44,247 bases of DNA from NCBI GenBank assembly GCA_949292795.1, contig CASFBR010000145.1, positions 1 through 44,247 on the forward strand. Direction: 5' to 3'. Shown in pieces: positions 33,691 to 42,467 of this stretch. The stretch is from an uncultured Eubacteriales bacterium (GTDB lineage: Bacteria > Bacillota > Clostridia > Lachnospirales > Lachnospiraceae). A model generated the notes under the pieces. It was not told the DNA's origin, made no database searches, and saw only the letters and a program-made list of their open reading frames with translations. The translations under genes and the position numbers were made by a program. How positions within the stretch are numbered: position 1 is the first letter of the stretch; each line of letters begins with the position of its first letter.

Positions 33691-34242
33691 ATGAGTGTCA
33701 TTATTATTGCTTTGCAGAAAACGGAAGCAGCGGCAAAGATCAGAGGCGTTCTTGTCTCCCACGGCTTTGATCATGTTGTGTGTGCGTCCACAGGCGCCGC
33801 CGCATTGCAGGAGGCCGGGAGAGACACGACGGGTGTGGTGATCTGCGGCTATAAGCTGCCGGATATGTATTATAAAGAGCTTAATGACAGCCTGCCCCAG
33901 TATTTTGAGATGTTGTTTATCGGAAAGCCGGAAATGATCCAGGCTGGCAGCGAGGGTGTGCTGGCGCTGTCAACGCCGCTGCGGGTGTCGGAGCTGATCA
34001 GTACGGTAACCATGATGCTTTCCCAGCTTGGGCGGCAGTTTAAGAAAAACCGTCGAAAGCCCAGGGTTCGGTCGTGGCAGGAGGAAAATTACATTCGCAA
34101 TGCCAAGCTTCTTCTGATGGAGCGCAATCACCTGTCGGAGGAGGAGGCGCACCGCTATCTTCAAAAATGCAGCATGGATAATGGAACGAATATGGTAGAG
34201 ACGGCACAGATGATTTTGACATTAATGTATGAGGAAGTGTAA
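33691..34242 (+). CDS. ANTAR-domain RNA-binding antiterminator, GlnR/NasT-like
   Basis: A 183-residue protein: an N-terminal receiver-like domain (1-110) and a C-terminal three-helix ANTAR domain (about 125-180, including IRNAKLLLMERNHLSEEEAHRYL and TNMVETAQMIL). The receiver looks degenerate: the place of the phosphoacceptor Asp reads VVICGYKLPDM, with no Asp at the strand end. Control by phosphorylation is therefore doubtful. ATG 33691 follows AAGGGAGGCGGG. ANTAR proteins bind A-x-x-G hexaloop hairpins and prevent termination. Three such leaders lie upstream (glnN, pyrG, glnA), so this is very likely their regulator. A terminator follows directly. Confidence 0.9.
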   Translation: MSVIIIALQKTEAAAKIRGVLVSHGFDHVVCASTGAAALQEAGRDTTGVVICGYKLPDMYYKELNDSLPQYFEMLFIGKPEMIQAGSEGVLALSTPLRVSELISTVTMMLSQLGRQFKKNRRKPRVRSWQEENYIRNAKLLLMERNHLSEEEAHRYLQKCSMDNGTNMVETAQMILTLMYEEV

Positions 34243-34275
34243 GGGAACTGATACAAATTTCAGTTCTCTTTTTTT
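34242..34275 (+). terminator. Intrinsic terminator of the ANTAR gene
   Basis: AGGGAACTGA and TCAGTTCTCT pair around an 8-nt loop and are followed by seven T. Confidence 0.85.
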
Positions 34276-34332
34276 ACCAAAACCAAACGATGTTTTTTAT
34301 CAATTTTGTTGAATTTTATCCCTGCGCAGCAC

Positions 34333-34361
34333 TTGACCCGGGAGACAAGTTTGATTAAAAT
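34333..34361 (+). promoter_or_regulatory. Sigma-A promoter of the flavorubredoxin gene
   Basis: TTGACC (34333-34338), a 17-nt spacer and TAAAAT (34356-34361), about 65 nt before the start codon. Confidence 0.65.
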
Positions 34362-34425
34362 ACTTGTATGGCTGTAATTATACATAAGTCTTTACATATA
34401 TATAAGAAAGAAGGGGAATACTTTT

Positions 34426-35832
34426 ATGGAGTACGTTAAGAGAATCAGCGATCAGCTTTACTGGGTCGGCGCCAGCGACCGCAGACTCGCACTTTTTGAA
34501 AATGTCTACCCCATCCCAAGAGGCGTGTCCTATAATTCCTATTTATGGATGGACGAAAAAACCGTGCTTTTAGATACAGTGGACCGGTCTGTAAGTCATC
34601 AGTTTTTTGAAAATATTAAATCTGTTCTGGGAGAACGCAGTCTGGATTATCTTATTGTGACGCACATGGAGCCGGATCACTGTGCGGTTATGGAAGAGCT
34701 TGTACTGCGCTATCCGGACGTGAAGATCATCTGCAATGCCAAAATCCAGACATTGATCAAGCAGTTCTTCAGCTTTGACATTGACAGCAGGGCTGTGACC
34801 GTCAAGGAAGGCGATACATTTTCCAGCGGTGCACATACCTTTACGTTTGTTGCGGCGCCGATGGTTCACTGGCCGGAGGTTATGGTTGCCTATGAGAGTA
34901 CAGAGGGTATTCTTTTCTCTGCGGATGCATTCGGCACCTTTGGCGCGATCAATGGCAATCTCTATGCCGATGAAGTGAATATTGAGCGTGACTGGCTGAA
35001 TGATTACCGCAGATATTATACAAACATTGTCGGCAAGTACGGCGTTCAGGTGCAGTCGCTGCTTAAGAAGGCATCCGGGCTGGATATTAAGATGATCTGC
35101 CCGCTTCACGGCCTGGTCTGGAGAGAGAATATCGGATGGCTTGTGGAAAAGTATCAGCGCTGGAGCTCCTATACCCCGGAGGATCAGGCGGTTACCGTAT
35201 TTTATGGATCGATTTACGGGAATACGGAAAATGCCGTGGACATTCTGGCCGGAAAGCTGGCCGACCGCGGCGTGAAAAATATTACAGTTTATGATGCCTC
35301 TGTGACCCATGCATCATACCTGATTTCAGAAGCCTTCCGGTGCAGTCATATTGTACTGGCATCGGCAACCTATAATAATGGTATTTTTGTATCCATGGAA
35401 AATCTGCTGCATGATCTGGCAGCACATAATTTACAGAACCGTACAATGGCGATCATCCAGAACGGTTCCTGGAGCCCGGCTTCTGGGAGACTGATGAAAG
35501 AGCTTCTTTCCGGTCTTAAAAATAATACATTGCTGGAAAATGAAGTCACACTGAAGTCTTCTCTGAAGCCGGAACAGGAGCAGGAACTGGATGCTCTGGC
35601 AGACGCGATTGCGGCCTCCATTGTTCCGGGCTTTGAAAGCAATCATGATAACGAAGGAAAGGAGAACTCAGAAATGAAGAAATATGTATGTGACGTTTGC
35701 GGTTACGTTTATGACGAAGCTCAGGGCGATCCGGACAACGGCGTAGCAGCAGGCACAAAATGGGAAGATGTTCCTGAGGATTGGGTTTGCCCGCTGTGCG
35801 GCGTAGGCAAGGATCAGTTCTCTGAGGAATAA
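34426..35832 (+). CDS. Flavorubredoxin (FprA-type diiron flavoprotein fused to rubredoxin)
   Basis: A 468-residue three-domain protein. (1) A metallo-beta-lactamase-type diiron domain with all ligands: H80-x-E82-x-D84-H85 in THMEPDH, H148, D167 and H228. (2) A flavodoxin domain (about 255-400) whose FMN loop is [12 protein letters not shown]. (3) A C-terminal rubredoxin (about 417-468) with CDVCG and CPLCG pairs. Such proteins reduce O2 to water or NO to N2O and protect strict anaerobes. The fusion lets rubredoxin feed electrons directly. ATG 34426 follows AGAAAGAAGGGG. A ribosome site inside the domain linker may also give free rubredoxin. Confidence 0.95.
   Translation: MEYVKRISDQLYWVGASDRRLALFENVYPIPRGVSYNSYLWMDEKTVLLDTVDRSVSHQFFENIKSVLGERSLDYLIVTHMEPDHCAVMEELVLRYPDVKIICNAKIQTLIKQFFSFDIDSRAVTVKEGDTFSSGAHTFTFVAAPMVHWPEVMVAYESTEGILFSADAFGTFGAINGNLYADEVNIERDWLNDYRRYYTNIVGKYGVQVQSLLKKASGLDIKMICPLHGLVWRENIGWLVEKYQRWSSYTPEDQAVTVFYGSIYGNTENAVDILAGKLADRGVKNITVYDASVTHASYLISEAFRCSHIVLASATYNNGIFVSMENLLHDLAAHNLQNRTMAIIQNGSWSPASGRLMKELLSGLKNNTLLENEVTLKSSLKPEQEQELDALADAIAASIVPGFESNHDNEGKENSEMKKYVCDVCGYVYDEAQGDPDNGVAAGTKWEDVPEDWVCPLCGVGKDQFSEE
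35657..35676 (+). promoter_or_regulatory. Internal ribosome site before the rubredoxin domain
   Basis: GGAAAGGAG followed after 9 nt by ATG (35674-35676) lies in the linker between flavodoxin and rubredoxin domains. From this ATG a 52-residue standalone rubredoxin ([16 protein letters not shown]...) could be made in the same frame up to 35832. The linker residues [11 protein letters not shown] look like a former intergenic ribosome site now translated. Confidence 0.6.
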
Positions 35833-35849
35833 TCCACAGTATTTTACAC

Positions 35850-35876
35850 GGGAGGCGGCATTGCCGCCTCCTTTTG
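35850..35876 (+). terminator. Intrinsic terminator of the flavorubredoxin gene
   Basis: GGAGGCGG and CCGCCTCC pair around CATTG and are followed by TTTT, about 18 nt after the stop codon. Confidence 0.75.
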
Positions 35877-36010
35877 CGTGATACGCCGGAGGGCGGTGCA
35901 GGGCGCGTGCCGGAGGGCGGTGCCGTGAGCTGGTGGCACGCCCTGTACCGGCCAAAGCAAAGCGAAGACCCGCCGTGCCTGCACGGGCGGTCATCCGACG
36001 GACAACGGTG
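35872..36010 (+). repeat. Interspersed GC-rich repeat, copy B
   Basis: Homologous to 133-250, with AGCGAAGACCCGCCGTGC and CATCCGACGG matching exactly. This copy carries about 20 extra bp, an internal duplication of CCGGAGGGCGGTGC. Like copy A it directly follows a hairpin at a gene end. No gene is visible between here and 36143. Confidence 0.65.
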
Positions 36011-36143
36011 ATCGGGCGGCAATGCCGCGGGATGAGCGAGGTATCGGCAGAGCTAAACGTTGTATGAATTTTTTATGAAACTCTTCTAAAATCTGTTTTT
36101 TACAAAGAAAAATATGATATGATAAAGGCCGAGGTGGTATTTT

Positions 36144-36899
36144 ATGGATAATGAAGAATTAAAAATGACACTTCCGCGGCTGCGTATGGAGGAGCCCTCC
36201 TGGAAGCGGATGCTTTTGCTGTATGAGTCTGCTCTGGAGGTAGTCAATGCAAAAATCAATGTCTTGAATAAAGAATTTATGCTGAGGTTTGGCTATACGC
36301 CCATCGAACATATCAGCTCAAGGATCAAAACGCCCAGAAGCATTTTGCGAAAGATGAATATCAATCACAGAGAACCGACTGTGACAAATGTGGTCAAATA
36401 TATTAATGATATTGCGGGATTTCGGATCATCTGTTCATTTACGACGGATATTTACACCATTGCCGAGCTGATTTCCAGCCAGAGCGATGTGAAAGTAATC
36501 AAAGTCAAGGATTACATAGCCCATCCAAAGGCGAACGGCTATATGAGTTATCATATGATCGTGTCCGTGCCGGTTTATCTGTCACAGCAGGTTGTGTTTA
36601 CGAAGGTGGAAATCCAGATACGGACGATTGCTATGGATTTCTGGGCCAGCCTGGAGCATAAAATGTACTATAAGTTTGATGGCAACGCGCCGGCGCATAT
36701 TCAGCGGGAGCTTAAGGAGTGTGCGGACATTACAGCCTTTCTGGACCGCAAGATGCTGGCGCTTAATGAAGAGATACAAAATTATCGTGAACCTGGCTAT
36801 GTGCCGGACCTTGATGAGAGCTATAAGGAAGAAACCATCGAGGAGATGTTTGGCGTCGTTGTGGAGGAAGATGCTGCTGTAAAAGATGTCAGAGAGTAA
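36144..36899 (+). CDS. Small alarmone (ppGpp) synthetase, RelA/SpoT domain
   Basis: A 251-residue single-domain synthetase of the RelQ/YjbM type, without the HD hydrolase, TGS or ACT domains of long RelA/SpoT. Recognisable blocks are the R-x-K region SSRIKTPRSILRKM, YINDIAGFRIICSF with the catalytic Asp, KDYIAHPKANGYMSYHMIV, and VEIQIRTIAMDFWASLEHKMYYK with the conserved Gln/Arg and Glu. It transfers pyrophosphate from ATP to GDP/GTP. ATG 36144 follows GAGGTGG. The acidic C-terminal tail (about 215-251) probably forms the oligomer helix. Confidence 0.92.
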   Translation: MDNEELKMTLPRLRMEEPSWKRMLLLYESALEVVNAKINVLNKEFMLRFGYTPIEHISSRIKTPRSILRKMNINHREPTVTNVVKYINDIAGFRIICSFTTDIYTIAELISSQSDVKVIKVKDYIAHPKANGYMSYHMIVSVPVYLSQQVVFTKVEIQIRTIAMDFWASLEHKMYYKFDGNAPAHIQRELKECADITAFLDRKMLALNEEIQNYREPGYVPDLDESYKEETIEEMFGVVVEEDAAVKDVRE

Positions 36900-36935
36900 G
36901 CTTTTTCAGGTGGATAAAAAGATATGGAATCATTG

Positions 36936-36964
36936 TTGAAATAAACGTTCTTTTCTTTTATAAT
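36936..36964 (+). promoter_or_regulatory. Sigma-A promoter before the G9 ORF
   Basis: TTGAAA (36936-36941), a 17-nt spacer and TATAAT (36959-36964). The transcript would contain the 62-codon ORF at 37053 and reach the terminator at 37218. Confidence 0.7.
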
Positions 36965-37052
36965 AGTATATGCAGACAGGAAGAGTGAAAAAGGAGCGAC
37001 TTTCACTTTCGACTGATGTGCCATCACCAGCAAACAGAGGAAAAAGAGGTTT

Positions 37053-37241
37053 ATGACAATGATGAATATTGAAACAAAAGTATACTGTCAAAAACTGGAC
37101 ATGTTAACCGGTGATACTTTGCTTGCTAGCGGGGGGGGGTACCAGGAAAGGCTGGCACTTTGCCTGAAACAGGCAGATAACGCAATTTTTTATGATTTTA
37201 ATAATGTAGAGAAATACAAGGCATATTTTACTCGATTTTAA
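37053..37241 (+). CDS. Small hypothetical protein containing a G9 tract
   Basis: Up to 62 residues (MTMMNIETKVYCQKLDMLTG...), predicted soluble and not recognised. AAAAAGAGG lies before three close ATG codons (37053, 37062, 37065); the later ones have better spacing. It has its own promoter, and its 3' end lies inside a terminator hairpin, so transcription should mostly stop before the surface-protein gene. Codons 26-28 are encoded by nine consecutive G, a slippage-prone tract. It may be a leader-type ORF or a small real protein. Confidence 0.5.
   Translation: MTMMNIETKVYCQKLDMLTGDTLLASGGGYQERLALCLKQADNAIFYDFNNVEKYKAYFTRF
37131..37139 (+). repeat. Homopolymer of nine G inside the small ORF
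   Basis: Nine G in a row, the longest G-run noticed in the window. Gain or loss of one G would change the downstream frame, so it is a candidate phase-variable site, though such runs are also prone to sequencing error. Confidence 0.8.
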
Positions 37242-37264
37242 AGGGTAAAGTATGCCTTTTTATT
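37218..37264 (+). terminator. Intrinsic terminator between the G9 ORF and the surface protein gene
   Basis: AAGGCATATTTTAC (37218-37231) pairs with GTAAAGTATGCCTT (37245-37258) with one G-U pair, followed by a T-rich run. The ORF's stop codon lies in the loop. Confidence 0.75.
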
Positions 37265-37304
37265 TTATAAAAAACAGCTAAAACAACAGAAAGAGGGTAG
37301 AAAA

Positions 37305-40300
37305 ATGAACAGGAGGAAAAGAAAGTGGCTGGCACTTCTGCTGACAGTGGCTCTTACACTGACGGCGGCTCCAACGATGGCTTTTGCCAGTTCAGCGGAA
37401 GCAGTGAAAACACAGGAAACGCCCGAGACAGAAGGAACATCGAAAGTGTCAGAAACGCCCGAGACAGAAGGAATATTAAAAGTACCGGAAACACCTGAGA
37501 CAGAAGGAACATCAAAAGTACCGGAAACGCCTGAGACGGAAGGAACATCGAAAGTGCCGGAAGAACCTGAGACAAAAGAGTCATCAGCAGAGCCGGAAGA
37601 ACCTGAGACAAAAGACTCATCGACGGCGCCGGAAACGCCTGAGACTACTGGGGAAGATGTTTTGCAGAGCACAGGGATGTCTCCAAAGCTTCAGGGACAG
37701 GAGGAAAATAATCTGCTGGAAGTACAGGCTGAAGCAGAAACAGCAGTAGCAAAAGTTGGAGACACATACTATAATACGCTTGAGGATGCATTTGCTGCTA
37801 TTAGAACACAGGGGACGGTAGAGTTGGTGGCGGATGCAATTTTGAACACCAGGATTCTTATTGGCACGGGAAAAGACATCACGCTTGATTTAGGCAGCTA
37901 TACTGTAAAAAGTGACGGAAGTTTTTTTGGTGGCTATTCAATGCTCTTTGAAAACAGAGGGACATTTACAGTTACAGGTGATGGAACCATAGACGCCACG
38001 GAAGGCGCGAATCCGTATATTGGTATTGAAAATAAAAACGGCGTGGTCAATATACTTTCCGGAAATATTACGGCGGCCTGGAACGGCATCCGCAATATCG
38101 GAGGCACGCTGAATATTTCAGGAGGAACCATAAGCAACACTTCCACAGCTTCAAATGGTGAGGACTGCGCAGTATATGCAAGCTCAGGATCGGCAACTGC
38201 TATTTCAGGAAATGCTTATCTAAACGGCGCTAATACGGCTCTGCGTGCCTATGGTGCTTATGTTACTTTATCTGAAAGCGCATATCTGGAAGGACAGTTT
38301 GGCGTGATGCTGTTTAACAGTCCGGCAGAAAACACCGCAGGGACTGCTCACTCACAATTTATAATGACAGGCGGTACAGTGAATGCCAGATATGGACTTG
38401 CTCTTTCCGGAAACAATACACAGTCGGCACTTTGCAGTGCCCAGATTACCGGCGGTATGCTGACGGCTGCCGATGAAACTACGGCAATTTACTGGCCTAT
38501 GGAAGGTGAACTTACCGTTGGCGGCAGCGCGGTTGTCAAAGGCGGAACCGGAATCGAAGCAAAAATGGGAACAATCAATATTACCGGCGGTACAATTACC
38601 GGTACCGGCAGCTATCTTGCGGACGAACCGTATGCCGGAGGCTCACAGGCTGAAGGTTCAGCACTCCTTGCGGCATCTCAGATGTATGGCGCTTCCAGTG
38701 GACAGTATGCTACAAGTCCGAATCTGACAGTGAATATTACCGGCGGTACACTTTCCAGTAATCAGGGCAATGCAGTTACGGTATATAATACGGAAGATAC
38801 AACAGCCCAATCTGCAAATGTTTCTGTAAGCGGCGGCACACTGAACGCGGCTTCCGAAAGAGCCGGTGTCTATGCTGTAAATGCAGGCGGCCAAAATAAT
38901 ACTGAACTGAAGCAGGAAAATGGTGTAAACAGCCTTGTATCTTCTCAGTCGCAGACAAGTGTGAATGTATCGTCTGCTGTCGCTGCTGCGGCCGTCGATG
39001 CATCCGGAAATACGTCTTATTATACAGATGTCAGCAAGGCTCTTAGCCAAAATACAGAAAGCGCTGACGATCCTGTGGATATTTATATTTTAAAGAACAG
39101 CGAAATCAACAGCGAAGCGCTGGAAAGTGAACATATACGCTTAACCACGGCAAGCGGCGTTGAACTGACCATAGAATCCAGTGTGGACGGAATGAAGGTC
39201 AGTGAAACGGTCAATCCGGACGGGAGCAAAACCTATGCGCTTGTAAAAGCTTATGATACTGTTTTTGTCGATGGAAAAGCCGGCAATGATTCAAAAACCG
39301 GTGAAACGGCAGAGCAGGCAGTAAAGACACTGGAGCGCGCACTTGAACTGGCTGCGGATGACGGAACGATTTATATTTGCGGTGAAGTGACCGTAGATTC
39401 CAATTTAACGGTGGATGGTGCAAGGATTGAACGTGCAGAGAGCTATACAGGAAAGCTGATTAGTGTATCCGGTAAAGATGCTGTGCTGACGCTTTCAAAT
39501 ACGGTCATTGATGGCAAAAATAATGAAGGAACAACAAACGCCGGCTATCTGGTCTTTGTAACAGGCGGTGGAACGGTGAATGTTGAAAGTAAAACAGAGC
39601 TTATTAATAATCATACAACAGCCGTTTATGTGAATACCAACAGCTTTTTAAATATGAACGGGGGCGCAATTAAAGGAAACACAACGCCTGAAAATTGGGG
39701 CGGAGCCGGAATTTATACCTGCGGTACGACAGTAATCAATGGCGGAGAAATTTCCGAAAACCGTTCACCAATATGGGGCGGCGGCATTTTGGCTGAAAGA
39801 GGAACGCTTACGCTCAACGGCGGAGAAATCCGGAATAATTCGGCTGAAAATGGTGCAGGCGTGACCGTTAATGGCGGAGCGCAGGCGCTTCTTGACGGGG
39901 CTTCCATCACAGGCAATCGCGCAGCAAATTATGGCGCAGGCGTTTATGTACAGGGATTTACTAATTATGATAATAAGGATACTGTTTTTGAAATGAAAAG
40001 CGGTGTGATCAGCGGTAATGTCTCGGAAAATGCCACCGGAGCCGGAATTTTTGCCTATTATTATAGTGGCAGCACGATCATACGCATTTCGGGCGGAACG
40101 ATTAAGGATAATACTGCAGATATGGGAAGTGCCGTTTCTATATACGGAATCAATGGAAGCGCGGCATATCCGAAGCTTGAACTATCCGGAAGTCCGGAGA
40201 TCATCGGTGATATTTTTTACCAGAATGACTATGATGACGGATATGTGATCCATGTGACGGGAGAATTTACACCTGTTCATCCGATAGAAATTACAAGAAG

Positions 40301-41351
40301 TAATAATATTTACAATATACCTGCTGTTGTATATGAAAATGATATGACGCCCAACAGAGAAGATTTTTCTTCTGGCATAATATTTGAAGGCTTTATCGAG
40401 GAGGGACAAAATCTTTTATGGGCGAAAGCCAGTATCGTTTATTTTTATAATGAAGCTGGCGATGAATACCGCGATTACCGTCACGGTGTTGTGATTGGCG
40501 AGACGATTGATACGGCAGATGTGCCAGTTCCATCTAAAGCCGGCTATACGTTTGATGGATGGTATGAAAAAGGTGCTGAAAGTCCGTGGGATTTTGCAAG
40601 TGATACTGTTCAGGGCACTTATACAAAATTATACGAAAGCTGGAAGCTGAATGTGCCGACGGTTTCTCTGAACGCCGACAATATGACGCCTCATATCGGC
40701 TCATCGGCAACGCTGACCGCTGTTGCATCTCACGACCTGGATGGTGTTACATATACCTATGAGTGGTATAAAGACGGAGAGCGCATAGAAGGAGCGGTAT
40801 CGGATAAACTAACGGTTTCAGAAGCAGGAGCATATTGTGTTAAGGTTACAGCAAGTGACGGAATACAGACAGCTTCAGCAGAAGAAAGCGCACCTTTGGA
40901 AATAACAATCGAAGATCATATATTCTCTGAAAAATGGGAAACAGATGGAAACAGTCATTGGAAAGTGTGTACTGTATGCGGTGTGAAATCGGATGCTGAG
41001 GAACATAGCTTCCAGTGGGTGATCGATAAGGAAGCGACAGAGACCACAGCGGGAGAAAAGCACGAGGGATGCACAGTATGCGGTTATTCAAAAGAAACCG
41101 TGACGATTCCGGCAACCGGTTCTGCGGATGAAACGGACAATACCGAAGCTTCAGATGAAACGGACAATACCAAACCTTCAGATGAAACAAACAATACCGA
41201 AGCTTCAGGAAATAATCAGAAAGACGAGACGACAACACCAAAAACAGGAGACAATACACCTGTGGCGATGGCACTGTTTATGATGCTGGTGTCAGGGGCC
41301 ATTCTGGCTGAGATTATTTTTTACAGTAAGAAAAGAAAATATAATCGATAA
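37305..41351 (+). CDS. Cell-wall-anchored beta-helix surface protein
   Basis: A 1348-residue secreted protein. A basic signal peptide (MNRRKRKWLALLLTVALTLT) ends at about AFA-SS (residue 29). Then come 12-residue Pro/Glu/Thr repeats (about 37-117), a long right-handed beta-helix region (about 150-1020) built from GGTI-N-ISGGTI and SGGTLNAAS-type rungs, a Listeria-Bacteroides (InlB B-repeat-like) domain (about 1040-1115, KAGYTFDGWYEKG), an Ig-like domain (1117-1200), a segment with two CTVCG motifs (about 1204-1270), and short SDETDNT repeats. The end has the sortase motif PKTGD, a hydrophobic helix and a KKRKYNR tail. It is probably an adhesin or glycan-binding protein. ATG 37305 follows AGAAAGAGGG. 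Confidence 0.9.
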   Translation: MNRRKRKWLALLLTVALTLTAAPTMAFASSAEAVKTQETPETEGTSKVSETPETEGILKVPETPETEGTSKVPETPETEGTSKVPEEPETKESSAEPEEPETKDSSTAPETPETTGEDVLQSTGMSPKLQGQEENNLLEVQAEAETAVAKVGDTYYNTLEDAFAAIRTQGTVELVADAILNTRILIGTGKDITLDLGSYTVKSDGSFFGGYSMLFENRGTFTVTGDGTIDATEGANPYIGIENKNGVVNILSGNITAAWNGIRNIGGTLNISGGTISNTSTASNGEDCAVYASSGSATAISGNAYLNGANTALRAYGAYVTLSESAYLEGQFGVMLFNSPAENTAGTAHSQFIMTGGTVNARYGLALSGNNTQSALCSAQITGGMLTAADETTAIYWPMEGELTVGGSAVVKGGTGIEAKMGTINITGGTITGTGSYLADEPYAGGSQAEGSALLAASQMYGASSGQYATSPNLTVNITGGTLSSNQGNAVTVYNTEDTTAQSANVSVSGGTLNAASERAGVYAVNAGGQNNTELKQENGVNSLVSSQSQTSVNVSSAVAAAAVDASGNTSYYTDVSKALSQNTESADDPVDIYILKNSEINSEALESEHIRLTTASGVELTIESSVDGMKVSETVNPDGSKTYALVKAYDTVFVDGKAGNDSKTGETAEQAVKTLERALELAADDGTIYICGEVTVDSNLTVDGARIERAESYTGKLISVSGKDAVLTLSNTVIDGKNNEGTTNAGYLVFVTGGGTVNVESKTELINNHTTAVYVNTNSFLNMNGGAIKGNTTPENWGGAGIYTCGTTVINGGEISENRSPIWGGGILAERGTLTLNGGEIRNNSAENGAGVTVNGGAQALLDGASITGNRAANYGAGVYVQGFTNYDNKDTVFEMKSGVISGNVSENATGAGIFAYYYSGSTIIRISGGTIKDNTADMGSAVSIYGINGSAAYPKLELSGSPEIIGDIFYQNDYDDGYVIHVTGEFTPVHPIEITRSNNIYNIPAVVYENDMTPNREDFSSGIIFEGFIEEGQNLLWAKASIVYFYNEAGDEYRDYRHGVVIGETIDTADVPVPSKAGYTFDGWYEKGAESPWDFASDTVQGTYTKLYESWKLNVPTVSLNADNMTPHIGSSATLTAVASHDLDGVTYTYEWYKDGERIEGAVSDKLTVSEAGAYCVKVTASDGIQTASAEESAPLEITIEDHIFSEKWETDGNSHWKVCTVCGVKSDAEEHSFQWVIDKEATETTAGEKHEGCTVCGYSKETVTIPATGSADETDNTEASDETDNTKPSDETNNTEASGNNQKDETTTPKTGDNTPVAMALFMMLVSGAILAEIIFYSKKRKYNR
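37414..37655 (+). repeat. 36-bp in-frame repeats coding for a Pro/Glu/Thr stalk
   Basis: About six to seven degenerate units encode ETPETEGTSKVP and variants such as EEPETKESSAEP. The period is 36 bp, so copy-number change keeps the frame and would alter stalk length at the cell surface. Confidence 0.8.
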
Positions 41352-41405
41352 ACAGAAATGATGCGTAAAGCTGTCAGATGACAGAGATTGTGTTTTGAAT
41401 TTTAA

Positions 41406-41441
41406 GAAGGGGGTGCGGCTTATTTAAGCCGCACCCCCTTC
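41406..41441. terminator. Bidirectional hairpin between convergent genes
   Basis: Perfect 17-bp arms, GAAGGGGGTGCGGCTTA (41406-41422) and its reverse complement (41425-41441), lie between the surface-protein stop and the convergent gene's stop. No clear T-run. Confidence 0.7.
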
Positions 41442-41455
41442 CGGGTCAGGATGAC

Positions 41456-42289
41456 TTATCTCATGGCAATATAGCCGCGGTACTGTGCCAGGTTGTTGCT
41501 TTCTGCATAGTCGGAAAGGAAAATGCTGACAAACTTGGTGTATCCGGGCAGGAACGGGAATGTATCGGTCATTGCCCATTCCGGTTTTTTAATTGTGCCT
41601 TCGATCTCTTTGATGACTTTATTCCACTGATCCGGACCTTCAAACCAGACTTCGACAACACGGTTGAACGGGCAGCCATTGACATCCTGCATGATCTTTG
41701 AGGACAGGAGCCGTGTAACCTCCGGTTTATTCTGGAGTGCCGGAGCAAGCTCTTCATAGAACCACTTGTCGCCGTCTTCCTGAGATACGCCGTCCGGATA
41801 GGAAAGCATGAACTGCCAGCGGTAGTTCGGGCCGTCCTCGATCGTTCTTCCGGCACCCTTCATATCATCTTCAAAGCAGATAGGTACAAAGGCGAAGATA
41901 AACGGATGCCCCTCAGCACCGCGGCCGGCGCTTCTGGCTTCGTCGCCGTCTACAAGACAGTCTTCCGCTTCTTCTGGGATGATCCCCTGCCATTTTAATA
42001 CGTCTGTCGGAAAATACTCAGTAATGGTTTTGCTCTTGTATTCCGGTAAAAGTTCATTAATCAGCCAGTAGTGTTCCGTAAGCTGCATCCGGGCAACGCC
42101 AAAACGCTCCGGATCGGTCGGCGATGGAAGTGCCGGATAGAAGCAGTACTTTGTACAGTAGGGCTCAAAATGGGAAATGCTGTCAGGCACATGGTATCTG
42201 TAAAGCCAGTGTCTGAGCTTTACACGATATTGCTCCTTTACACAGTCTACATAGATCAGACTTCGCATTGGTCTAAATTCAGCGCACAT
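41456..42289 (-). CDS. Unidentified protein, possible tandem EthD-like fold
   Basis: A 277-residue soluble protein with no signal peptide or membrane helix. Two similar-looking halves, each starting with a strand followed by helices (MRSLIYVDCVKEQYRVKLRHWLYR and YRWQFMLSYPDGVSQEDGDKWFYEE) and ending in VVEVWFEGPDQW-type strands, suggest a duplicated dimeric alpha/beta-barrel (EthD-like) fold. This is a guess from pattern, not a firm family call. ATG 42289 has AAGGAGAG just upstream; the frame is open further but without a ribosome site. It has its own promoter with a long structured leader. Confidence 0.7.
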   Translation of the reverse strand: MCAEFRPMRSLIYVDCVKEQYRVKLRHWLYRYHVPDSISHFEPYCTKYCFYPALPSPTDPERFGVARMQLTEHYWLINELLPEYKSKTITEYFPTDVLKWQGIIPEEAEDCLVDGDEARSAGRGAEGHPFIFAFVPICFEDDMKGAGRTIEDGPNYRWQFMLSYPDGVSQEDGDKWFYEELAPALQNKPEVTRLLSSKIMQDVNGCPFNRVVEVWFEGPDQWNKVIKEIEGTIKKPEWAMTDTFPFLPGYTKFVSIFLSDYAESNNLAQYRGYIAMR

Positions 42290-42467
42290 AATCGATCTCT
42301 CCTTCTTGACTGCGGGCTGCCTTGTGGAAAAATGAGAAAAAAGAAGCCCGGGTATTTGTGAACTGCCCGATATTCCTTCATCTGGCATCATGACCGGCCT
42401 GAATGCTGGCCTGTGTCATTATGCCAAAAGTAAACGGGGCAATGCACTGGAAATTTGCTATGATTTC

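Noticed and set aside
37129-37200. Shifting the G9 tract by one base produces a sortase-like LPETG in the small ORF.
   Set aside because: That frame stops two codons later, with no hydrophobic helix or basic tail and no signal peptide, so the motif is most likely chance.
37414-37655. Regular spacing suggestive of a CRISPR array.
   Set aside because: The units are contiguous in-frame coding repeats without unique spacers. No cas gene is present and no CRISPR array was seen in the window.
37265-37672. A long minus-strand frame rich in SGVSGTFDVPSV repeats.
   Set aside because: It is the complement of the 36-bp stalk repeats of the surface protein, with no start signal of its own.
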